Below are positions 1-6,026 of a DNA stretch of 9,282 bases, piece after piece. This DNA is from Alphaproteobacteria bacterium (GTDB taxonomy: Bacteria > Pseudomonadota > Alphaproteobacteria > Rhizobiales > Xanthobacteraceae). The first letter of the stretch is position 1, and each line of letters opens with the position of its first letter. The notes beneath the pieces are model-generated. The model saw nothing but the letters and a program-made list of their open reading frames with translations, was not told the origin of the DNA and did not search any database. Made by a program: the position numbers and the translations under genes. Location of the stretch: positions 1 to 9,282 of the forward strand of contig VAZQ01000251.1 in the NCBI GenBank assembly GCA_005883115.1, written 5' to 3'.

Positions 1-624
1 AAGGTTGGAGGTCTACCACTCGCCGAGGACGTGCGGCGGGTGGAAGCGGTCAAAGCGATGTTGCCGGCGCAGGCGCAGCTGGCGGTCGATGCCAACTCCA
101 AATTCGGCCGCGACGAGGCATTCGCCTACGCGCAGGCGCTGGCGCCATTCCGGCTACGCTGGTTCGAAGAGCCTTGCGATCCGCTCGATTTTGCCCTGCT
201 CGCGGAGATCGCCGCCCGTTATACGCCGCCCCTCGCGACCGGCGAAAATCTTTTTTCGACGCAAGACGTGGAAAACCTCGTGCGCTTTGGCGGCTTGCAT
301 CCCGAGCGCAATGATGTGATCCAGGTCGATCCGCCGCAGGCCTACGGCATCGTGCAATACGCACGCACCCTTGCCATGCTCGAGCGGCACGGCTGGCCGC
401 GCCGCGCCCTGTTCCCGCACGGCGGCAATCAAATGGCGCTCGCCATCGCCGCCGGGTTTGGACTTGGCGGGGCGGAATCTTACCCCGGCGTATTCGGCGC
501 CTTCGGTGGGTTTGCGGACGACGCGAGGTTGGAGGGGGGCTACATCACGCTCTCTAACAGGCCAGGCATCGGATTTGAGGGTCAATCTGCACTCTATTCC
601 ATCATGCATGCACTTGCGGCCTAA
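1..624 (+). CDS. D-tartrate dehydratase-like enolase-superfamily enzyme (5' partial)
   Basis: This is the C-terminal 207 residues of a mandelate racemase/muconate lactonizing-type (enolase superfamily) enzyme, open at the window's left edge and ending in TAA at 622-624. The family removes a proton next to a carboxylate and, in dehydratases, expels water. Residue 1 is Lys followed by VGG, matching the second Lys of the catalytic KxK motif. Metal-ligand candidates follow at family spacing: Asp30 (VDAN), Glu56 (FEEP) and Glu82 (TGEN). Asp110 and His140 (PHGG) fit the Asp-His general acid pair. These spacings and the motifs GGAESYPGVFGAFGGFADD resemble Bradyrhizobium D-tartrate dehydratase (about 390 residues), which makes oxaloacetate from D-tartrate; this comparison is from memory. 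Substrate specificity cannot be read from the sequence, and another acid-sugar dehydratase is possible. The cytoplasmic enzyme is complete at its C-terminus, with no frameshift visible. Confidence 0.88.
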   Translation, partial: KVGGLPLAEDVRRVEAVKAMLPAQAQLAVDANSKFGRDEAFAYAQALAPFRLRWFEEPCDPLDFALLAEIAARYTPPLATGENLFSTQDVENLVRFGGLHPERNDVIQVDPPQAYGIVQYARTLAMLERHGWPRRALFPHGGNQMALAIAAGFGLGGAESYPGVFGAFGGFADDARLEGGYITLSNRPGIGFEGQSALYSIMHALAA

Positions 625-761
625 ACGCTCCCCCGCGAGGAGAAGCCGGATCAGAAGGGGTCCACTGCCGCATGACTTGCCCCATGCGCGCGGCAACCCG
701 ATCGGCTATCCTGCACGGCAGGCCATAGCAGCCCTGCACGCCCTCGGCGGAGCGGGTGACG

Positions 762-767
762 AAGGAG
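762..767 (+). promoter_or_regulatory. Ribosome binding site of the DUF1194 gene
   Basis: AAGGAG lies five bases before the ATG at 773. It decides the start: the reading frame stays open far upstream, into the preceding dehydratase gene, but only this ATG has a good Shine-Dalgarno and is followed directly by a signal peptide. Confidence 0.75.
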
Positions 768-772
768 AATTA

Positions 773-1528
773 ATGCAGCGCTGGAGATGCAAACTCGTTG
801 GCTGTATGCTGGCGTTGGCGGCGCTGTTCGCGGTGCAGTCGCCACCCGCATTAGCCGCGGAGCAAGTCGATCTCCTACTGGTGCTGTCGTCGGATGTCTC
901 GCGCAGCGTCGACCATCCGAAATTCCTGCTGCAGCGCGAAGGCTACGCGGCTGCGATCTCCGACCCGCACGTGCTCGAGGCGATCAAATCCGGCCCGCAG
1001 CAGCGCATCGCTGTTTGCTTCGTCGAATGGTCGGGTTTCGGCGCACAGAAGCTCCTGATCGACTGGGCGATCATAGACGGCCCCGAGCCAGCGCGTAAAT
1101 TTGGCGATCAGCTCCTGGAACTGCCGCGTGCCTTCGCCGACCGTACCTCGATCAGTGGCGGCATCGAGTTCGCGGCCGCCCAGCTGGAGCGTGCACCGTT
1201 CGAAAGTGGTCGCCGTGCCATCGATGTCTCTGGCGACGGCACCAACAATGCAGGTCGCGACGTGAAACTTGCCCGGGACGAAGCAGTCGCCAAGGGAATT
1301 GTCATCAATGGGCTTGTCATCCTGAGCGATCGGCCGGTGCCGTGGAATGCCGAGCATACCAACCCGCCCGGTGGCCTTGAGAAATATTATCAAGACAATG
1401 TCGTCGGCGGTCCCGGCGCGTTCGTCCTCGTGGCCGAAAATTTCAACGCGTTCGGCCGTGCTATCATCAAGAAGCTCATCGCCGAGATCGCCCTGCTGTC
1501 GGGCGCGTCTCCTCGCACGCTGCGTTGA
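773..1528 (+). CDS. Secreted DUF1194 (VWA-like) protein
   Basis: This 251-residue protein matches the DUF1194 family, a von Willebrand factor A-like family of unknown function common in Alphaproteobacteria. Residues 1-28 form a signal peptide: a basic start, a hydrophobic core at about 8-22, and a likely cleavage at ALA|AE. The mature protein should be periplasmic or exported. The metal-ion-dependent adhesion site looks complete: D41-x-S43-x-S45 (DVSRS) right after a hydrophobic strand, Thr125 in RTSISGG, and Asp155 in DVSGDG. Other family hallmarks are LQREGYAAA (53-61), VEWSG (84-88) and GGPGAFV near the C-terminus. The complete site suggests a metal-dependent protein-binding role, but no partner is known. 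Neighbours are a dehydratase 148 bp upstream and a CoA-transferase 98 bp downstream; neither explains it. An LVGC at residues 8-11 resembles a lipobox but lies at the start of the hydrophobic core, so lipidation is unlikely. Confidence 0.9.
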   Translation: MQRWRCKLVGCMLALAALFAVQSPPALAAEQVDLLLVLSSDVSRSVDHPKFLLQREGYAAAISDPHVLEAIKSGPQQRIAVCFVEWSGFGAQKLLIDWAIIDGPEPARKFGDQLLELPRAFADRTSISGGIEFAAAQLERAPFESGRRAIDVSGDGTNNAGRDVKLARDEAVAKGIVINGLVILSDRPVPWNAEHTNPPGGLEKYYQDNVVGGPGAFVLVAENFNAFGRAIIKKLIAEIALLSGASPRTLR

Positions 1529-1616
1529 GAGATTGCAGGCTTCGCATCCACAGGCTAGAAGATCGCGCCGCCCGTCATCGTGGATTGCTCTGCGCAGCGT
1601 CGGCCGCGTTCAAACC

Positions 1617-1620
1617 AGGA
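1617..1620 (+). promoter_or_regulatory. Ribosome binding site of the CoA-transferase subunit A gene
   Basis: AGGA lies six bases before the ATG at 1627. The same frame is open further upstream from a TTG at 1525, but that extension overlaps the end of the DUF1194 gene and would place 34 unconserved residues ahead of the normal ScoA N-terminus. Confidence 0.6.
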
Positions 1621-1626
1621 CAATGT

Positions 1627-2355
1627 ATGCAAAAAGTCTATCCCGATCCACGCGCGGCACTTGCGGGGCTTCTGAGGGACGGCATGATGATCATGGCCGG
1701 GGGATTTGGGCTTTGCGGGATTCCCGAGCAGCTCATCCTGGCGATCCGCGACTCGGGAGTGAAGAACCTAACTGTAGTCTCAAACAATTGTGGCATCGAC
1801 GGTGTCGGGCTCGGCATTTTGCTCGACAGCAGGCAGATAAAGAAGATGATCTCGTCCTATGTCGGGGAGAACAAGACGTTCGCGCAGCAATATCTCGCGG
1901 GTGAACTGGAGATCGAGTTCAATCCGCAGGGCACGCTCGCCGAGCGTATCCGCGCGGGCGGCGCCGGTATTCCGGCTTTTTTCACGCGAACGGGGGCTGG
2001 GACTCAGATAGCGGAGGGCAAGGAGCAGCGCGAATTCGACGGCAACCGCTATGTCATGGAGCGCGGGCTTATCGCCGATCTCTCGATCGTGCACGCCTGG
2101 ATGGCCGACACCGAGGGCAACCTCGTCTATCGGAAGACCGCGCGCAATTTCAACCCGATGATGGCCACCGCCGGCAAGGTTACCGTGGCCGAAGTCGAGC
2201 ATCTCATGCAGCCTGGCCAGATCAACCCCGACCACATCATCACTCCGGGCCTCTACGTCCAGCGCTTGGTGCATGTGCCAAATGCGGTCAAACACATCGA
2301 GCAGCGAACCCTGCGCAAGCGCACCGCGCCCGCGGGAACCGGGGAGGAAGTGTGA
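1627..2355 (+). CDS. scoA: 3-oxoacid CoA-transferase subunit A
   Basis: This is the alpha subunit (242 residues, near the usual 230-240) of a family I CoA-transferase, most like succinyl-CoA:3-ketoacid (acetoacetate) CoA-transferase. With subunit B it moves CoA from succinyl-CoA to a 3-oxoacid such as acetoacetate, so that ketone bodies or polyhydroxybutyrate breakdown products enter the TCA cycle. The family signature is clear at residues 18-33 (DG, hydrophobic run, GGFGLCGIP). Further conserved blocks are SNNCGIDGVGLG (52-63), SYVGENKTF (77-85) and GTLAERIRAGGAGIPAFFT (102-120). Also typical are the run FDGNRYVMERGLIADLSIVHAW and, near the end, GQINPDHIITPGLYVQRLV. The stop codon overlaps the start of subunit B by one base, so translation is coupled. 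The closely related PcaI (3-oxoadipate) is possible, but no protocatechuate-pathway genes are nearby. Confidence 0.93.
   Translation: MQKVYPDPRAALAGLLRDGMMIMAGGFGLCGIPEQLILAIRDSGVKNLTVVSNNCGIDGVGLGILLDSRQIKKMISSYVGENKTFAQQYLAGELEIEFNPQGTLAERIRAGGAGIPAFFTRTGAGTQIAEGKEQREFDGNRYVMERGLIADLSIVHAWMADTEGNLVYRKTARNFNPMMATAGKVTVAEVEHLMQPGQINPDHIITPGLYVQRLVHVPNAVKHIEQRTLRKRTAPAGTGEEV
2341..2347 (+). promoter_or_regulatory. Ribosome binding site of the CoA-transferase subunit B gene
   Basis: GGGGAGG inside the end of scoA lies seven bases before the ATG at 2355. A GTG at 2352 is only four bases away, so the ATG within the TGATG overlap is the better start. Confidence 0.75.
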
Positions 2356-3002
2356 TGGCCTGGACACGCGAGCAGATGGCCGAGCGCGCCGCCAAGGAGC
2401 TGCGCGACGGCTTCTACGTCAATCTCGGTATCGGCATCCCGACGCTGGTTTCGAACTACATCCCGCGGGGGATGAGCGTGCAGCTGCAAAGCGAAAATGG
2501 CATGCTTGGGTTCGGTCCGTTCCCGTACGAAGGCGAGGAGGATCCCGATCTCATCAATGCCGGCAAGCAGACGGTCACCGAGATCTCGACCACCAGTTAT
2601 TTCTCGTCCGCCGATAGCTTCGCCATGATCCGCGGCGGCCATATCGATCTATCGATCCTGGGCGCGATGCAGGTCGCCGAAAACGGTGATCTCGCCAACT
2701 GGATGATTCCGGGAAAGATGGTCAAGGGTATGGGCGGCGCGATGGACCTCGTCGCCGGCGTCAAGAAGGTCGTGGTGGTGATGGAGCATTCGGCCAAGAA
2801 CGAGCCCAAGCTTCTCAAGAACTGCACGTTGCCGCTAACGGGAGCCGGCGTGGTCGACATGGTGATTACGGACCTCGGCGTCTTTACTATTGATAAGAAG
2901 GGGGGCGGAGGAATGACCTTGATCGAGCTTGCACCCGGTGCCACGCTCGATGAAATCCGCGCCAAGACTCAAGCTAGCTACCACATCGCCAACGTCCTGT
3001 AG
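2355..3002 (+). CDS. scoB: 3-oxoacid CoA-transferase subunit B
   Basis: This is the beta subunit (215 residues, usual length) of the same CoA-transferase. It carries the catalytic glutamate, Glu47, in the signature LQSENGMLG (44-52); in this family that residue attacks the acyl-CoA and forms a glutamyl-CoA thioester. Other conserved blocks are the N-terminal VNLGIGIPTLV (22-32), IRGGHIDLSILGAMQV, the glycine-rich stretch MVKGMGGAMDL and TDLGVFTIDKKGGGGM. It works in the cytoplasm as a complex with ScoA, and the overlap with scoA fits equimolar production. No frameshift or missing key residue is visible. A PcaJ-type (3-oxoadipate) assignment is less likely because the pair looks most like ScoAB and has no aromatic-catabolism neighbours. 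Confidence 0.93.
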   Translation: MAWTREQMAERAAKELRDGFYVNLGIGIPTLVSNYIPRGMSVQLQSENGMLGFGPFPYEGEEDPDLINAGKQTVTEISTTSYFSSADSFAMIRGGHIDLSILGAMQVAENGDLANWMIPGKMVKGMGGAMDLVAGVKKVVVVMEHSAKNEPKLLKNCTLPLTGAGVVDMVITDLGVFTIDKKGGGGMTLIELAPGATLDEIRAKTQASYHIANVL

Positions 3003-3042
3003 CAGCGACAGAAAAACGTCGGGAAGCCGGCAAAATCGAGGG

Positions 3043-3064
3043 CCGGGATCGGCGCCGACTCCGG
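3043..3064. repeat. Imperfect palindrome between scoB and the AsmA gene
   Basis: Two 11-base arms match at 9 of 11 positions with no spacer. The core TCGGCGCCGA (3049-3058) is a perfect 10-bp palindrome flanked by CCGG on each side. It begins 41 bases after the scoB stop. It could be a protein-binding dyad or a short hairpin; there is no T-run for a terminator. Chance in GC-rich DNA is a real alternative. The rest of the 174-bp gap (3003-3176) holds no gene and no convincing promoter. Confidence 0.3.
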
Positions 3065-3163
3065 TCACGAAAGCGTCACAGAGCAATCGCAGGTTCCTAA
3101 GCAACAGCTTGCAAGTTTGCACTTCGATCTCGTCGGTTATGGCACGCTTCATCGGCGAAGGGT

Positions 3164-3174
3164 GAGAAAGAGAG
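3164..3174 (+). promoter_or_regulatory. Purine-rich possible ribosome binding site of the AsmA-family gene
   Basis: The run GAGAAAGAGAG ends two bases before a GTG at 3177. It is a weak Shine-Dalgarno for that GTG but is too far (20 bases) from the ATG at 3195, which has no Shine-Dalgarno of its own. Confidence 0.35.
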
Positions 3175-3176
3175 TC

Positions 3177-5177
3177 GTGACCGCGGCCGTTAGCATGAAG
3201 CGCCTAGGATTTGCTGTTGCGGCCATGGCTGTGGCCGTGATCGCCGCGCTCGTGTTCTTGCCGTTTCTGATGCCGGCCGACGCAGTGCGCAAGGCAGTGC
3301 AGGCCGAAATCCGCGCGGTCACAGGACTCGATCCGGTGCTGCGGGGTGAAGCCTCGGTATCGCTCTTCCCGGCTGGCGCGGTGAGCTTCGACGATCTCAT
3401 CCTCGGCGACAATCGTACCGGCGCACCGGCACTCACGGCCGACCATATGGTCGCACGCTTGCGATTTTTTCCGCTTTTGATCGGGCGTATCGAAATTGCC
3501 GACGTGTCGCTAGTACGCCCGACGATCGCCGTCGTTTTCAACGCAGACCGCAGCTCGAACTGGTCAGGGCACATCCAGACGCTGGCGCAAAACCTCAAAG
3601 CGGGGGCCGCACGGTCGCCTTCGTTTTCCGAGATCCGGATCGCCGACGGGACTGTCATCCTGCACGATGAAGCCTACGAAATCGTGGAGACGATCTCGAA
3701 CTTGGAAATGGCGCTTGCTTGGCCCTCGATCTCCCGAAGCTTCGCCGCCACCGGCCGATTCGCGTGGCATGACGAGCCGATCGACGCCACGATCAGCCTC
3801 ACCGATTTTGCTGCCGCGCTGGAGGGCGAGCGATCCGGCCTCAAGATCCGGCTGTCCGGAGCACCTCTCCGCTTCGCATTCGATGGCTACATCAGCCACC
3901 GGCCCACGCTCAAGATGGAGGGTGCTCTTGCCGCCGATGCAGCATCCTTGCGTGACACGCTGCGCTGGGCCGGCCAGCAGCATCCGCCGGATGGCGGCTT
4001 CGGCCGTTTTGCGCTCAAGGCGCAAACCAACGTGGTCGGCAGGACTATCGCCCTTTCGGGTGTCAACATCGAGCTCGACGGGAATTCGGGCGAAGGCGTG
4101 CTGAGCCTCGACGGACGGCAATCCTGGCAAGGAACGCTTGCCGCCGAGGGGCTCGACCTCACGCCCTATGTCTCGACGGTACGCTTGTTGACGGGCGGGG
4201 AGCGCGGATGGGACAGCAAACCGATAGCGCTCGATATCTTCGACGGCGTCCAGCTCGATCTCAGGCTGTCAGCGGCTCGCGTCAATCTCGGAAACGCCAA
4301 ACTCGGGCGCACTGCCGTGGCAGCCAATCTGCGCGACGGCAATCTCACGGTCGCCGTGGGAGAGTCGCAGGCCTTCGGCGGCGTGGTCAGGGGAACGTTC
4401 GGGCTCGCCAAATCGGCGGCTGGGGCAGATTTCAACGCGCAACTGCAATTCTCGGATGTCGACCTCGAGCAATGCCTCGATGAGATGTTCGGCGTCCGCC
4501 GGCTCGAGGGCAAAGGCAACCTCGCAGTGGCGATCGAGAGCTCCGGTCGCAGCGTGTACGACTTAACCAAGGCCTTGAATGGAACGGCCAGCCTCACCAG
4601 CCGCAAGGGCGCGATCGCGGGTTTTAATGTCGAACAATTGCTTAAGCGCATCGAGCGGCGACCGCTCTCTGGCAGCGGCGAGTTCCGGACCGGCAAAACG
4701 CCCTACGAAACGCTCAGTGTCAATCTGCGCATCAGGCAAGGCATAGCGAATGTCGAAGATGTGCGCATGGAGGGCGCGAGCGTGGGTCTCGCGCTAGGGG
4801 GTTCGGCATCCATTCCCGACCGTGATCTCGATCTCCGCGGAACCGCGAGCTTGCTTGCGGTTTCGACGGCGGGCGCTGGTACCCCGGCGTTCGAGCTGCC
4901 CTTCATGGTGCAGGGATCCTGGGATGATCCGATCATATTGCCGGACCCACAAAGTCGAATCGAACGCTCGGGCGCGGCACAGCCTATTTTGGACGCAGTA
5001 CGCAGCCGCGGTCTGGGCGAGCCGGTACGCTCTCTGATCGAGCGGCTGATCGGAGCGCCGCCCGCGCAGAATCCAGCAGCAACAGCTCCGGCGCTGGCAG
5101 GCAGTTCGGCACCGGCCGAAGGTGCCGGTGGTGAAGCAACGCCGGACGATGGCGTGCCCGCGCAAAGCACTCGTTAA
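3177..5177 (+). CDS. AsmA family inner-membrane-anchored protein
   Basis: About 666 residues with an AsmA-family layout. An N-terminal membrane segment (about residues 10-31) is preceded by basic residues, followed by a long periplasmic beta-rich region. The conserved AsmA C-terminal domain runs from about residue 445 to 595, with GKGNLAVAIESSG, LNGTASLTSRKGAIAGFNVEQLL, FRTGKTPYE and FELPFMVQGSWDDP. The last 40 or so residues are a low-complexity Ala/Pro/Gly tail, probably disordered. AsmA-like proteins are periplasm-spanning and linked to outer-membrane biogenesis and lipid transport; that role here is inferred from the family. The start is uncertain: GTG 3177 has a weak Shine-Dalgarno, ATG 3195 gives 660 residues, and the open frame reaches back to an ATG at 3117. 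The gene stands alone downstream of scoB and converges with the permease gene on the other strand. Confidence 0.87.
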   Translation: MTAAVSMKRLGFAVAAMAVAVIAALVFLPFLMPADAVRKAVQAEIRAVTGLDPVLRGEASVSLFPAGAVSFDDLILGDNRTGAPALTADHMVARLRFFPLLIGRIEIADVSLVRPTIAVVFNADRSSNWSGHIQTLAQNLKAGAARSPSFSEIRIADGTVILHDEAYEIVETISNLEMALAWPSISRSFAATGRFAWHDEPIDATISLTDFAAALEGERSGLKIRLSGAPLRFAFDGYISHRPTLKMEGALAADAASLRDTLRWAGQQHPPDGGFGRFALKAQTNVVGRTIALSGVNIELDGNSGEGVLSLDGRQSWQGTLAAEGLDLTPYVSTVRLLTGGERGWDSKPIALDIFDGVQLDLRLSAARVNLGNAKLGRTAVAANLRDGNLTVAVGESQAFGGVVRGTFGLAKSAAGADFNAQLQFSDVDLEQCLDEMFGVRRLEGKGNLAVAIESSGRSVYDLTKALNGTASLTSRKGAIAGFNVEQLLKRIERRPLSGSGEFRTGKTPYETLSVNLRIRQGIANVEDVRMEGASVGLALGGSASIPDRDLDLRGTASLLAVSTAGAGTPAFELPFMVQGSWDDPIILPDPQSRIERSGAAQPILDAVRSRGLGEPVRSLIERLIGAPPAQNPAATAPALAGSSAPAEGAGGEATPDDGVPAQSTR

Positions 5178-5211
5178 CCGCCGGCACTGCGCGCGCAACG
5201 AGGAGCGCCAA

Positions 5212-6024
5212 TCAGCGCCCAGCAAGGCCTGCCATGGCGCCGCGCCCGCCATGATGAAATTTCGCAAGCAGCGAGGCGCTGGCGATGCCGATAGCGACGA
5301 GAGCTATCAGGATCGTGCAGACAGCATTGATCTCCGGTTTCACGCCCAGGCGAACCTCCGAATAGATGCGGATCGGCAGCGTCGTCGCGCCGGGCCCCGT
5401 TGTGAAGCTCGCGACGACAAGATCGTCGAGCGACAAGGTGAAGGCAAGCATCCAACCGGAGACGAGCGCCGGCGCGATGAGCGGCAATGTCACCGTCAAG
5501 AAAGTTTTCACCGGCGGACAGCCGAGATTCATGGCTGCTTCTTCAAGGGTCGTGTCGAACGTCAGCAACCGCGACTGCACGACGACCGTCACGAAGCAGG
5601 TGATCAACGTGGTATGCGCGATCGCGATCGTCCAGAAGCCGCGATCGATGTCGATCGCCACGAACAAGAGCAACAGTGCGAGCCCGGTGATGACCTCCGG
5701 CATGACCAGCGGCGCATAGATCATCCCGGAAAACAGCACACGGCCGCGAAAGCGGCCGAATCGCACCAGTGCAAGGGCCGCGAGCGTCCCGAGCACGGTT
5801 GCCGCGCTCGCCGATAGAAAAGCAATGCGCAGCGTCACCCAAGCGGATTCGAGCATGGCGCGGTCGTCGATGAGCTCTGCGTACCAGCGTATCGACCAGC
5901 CGCCCCACACGGTGACCAGCCGCGACGCGTTAAAAGAGTAGATCACCAGAATCACGATCGGCAGGTAAAGGAAGGCAAGCCCCAGGGCGAGTGAACCGAT
6001 GTTGAACCAGGATGCCCTGCGCAT
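5212..6024 (-). CDS. potI: Putrescine-type ABC transporter permease PotI
   Basis: This 270-residue inner-membrane permease has about six transmembrane helices (roughly 8-31, 66-88, 98-123, 131-151, 185-207, 234-255). The cytoplasmic EAA loop that docks on the ATPase is at 160-182 (LEEAAMNLGCPPVKTFLTVTLP). The stretches GWSIRWYAELIDD (42-54) and FTLSLDDLVVASFTTGPG (195-212) and the later run TTLPIRIYSEVRLGVKPEINA match E. coli PotI closely from memory. PotI and PotH form the channel of the PotFGHI polyamine importer. The start lies two bases after the potH stop and has a strong Shine-Dalgarno inside the end of potH, so translation is coupled. The gene ends 34 bp from the convergent AsmA gene. 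Exact substrate (putrescine, spermidine or another amine) cannot be fixed without the binding protein. Confidence 0.92.
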   Translation of the reverse strand: MRRASWFNIGSLALGLAFLYLPIVILVIYSFNASRLVTVWGGWSIRWYAELIDDRAMLESAWVTLRIAFLSASAATVLGTLAALALVRFGRFRGRVLFSGMIYAPLVMPEVITGLALLLLFVAIDIDRGFWTIAIAHTTLITCFVTVVVQSRLLTFDTTLEEAAMNLGCPPVKTFLTVTLPLIAPALVSGWMLAFTLSLDDLVVASFTTGPGATTLPIRIYSEVRLGVKPEINAVCTILIALVAIGIASASLLAKFHHGGRGAMAGLAGR

Positions 6025-6026
6025 GA

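Noticed and set aside
677..712. Possible promoter TTGCCC with a TATCCT-like -10 ahead of the DUF1194 gene
   Set aside because: The spacer is 24 bases, far from 17, and the -10 match is poor.
710..722. CCTGC-ACG-GCAGG hairpin in the gap after the dehydratase gene
   Set aside because: The stem is only five bases with a three-base loop and no T-run, so it is not a credible terminator.
371..772. Upstream extension of the DUF1194 reading frame
   Set aside because: It overlaps the dehydratase gene in another frame, and the signal peptide with its Shine-Dalgarno fixes the start at 773.
794..805. LVGC as a lipoprotein lipobox in the DUF1194 protein
   Set aside because: The cysteine falls at residue 11, at the start of the hydrophobic core, whereas a normal signal peptidase I site (ALA|AE) follows the core.
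875..1393. 172-codon open frame on the - strand inside the DUF1194 gene
   Set aside because: It is the mirror of a well-supported gene on the other strand and shows no domain.
1780..2367. 195-codon open frame on the - strand inside scoA
   Set aside because: It is antisense to a conserved CoA-transferase subunit with a complete signature; the product looks like a codon-bias shadow.
3117..3142. TTGCAC as a -35 box with a downstream GGTTATGG as a -10 for the AsmA gene
   Set aside because: At the correct spacing the -10 hexamer does not resemble TATAAT.
3564..4130. 188-codon open frame on the - strand inside the AsmA gene
   Set aside because: It is antisense to the AsmA frame, which carries the family's hallmarks; no independent evidence of coding.
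5122..5817. 231-codon open frame on the + strand opposite potI
   Set aside because: It is composed mostly of Arg, Asp, Glu, Gln and His, is antisense to a clear permease, and has no motif or ribosome binding site.
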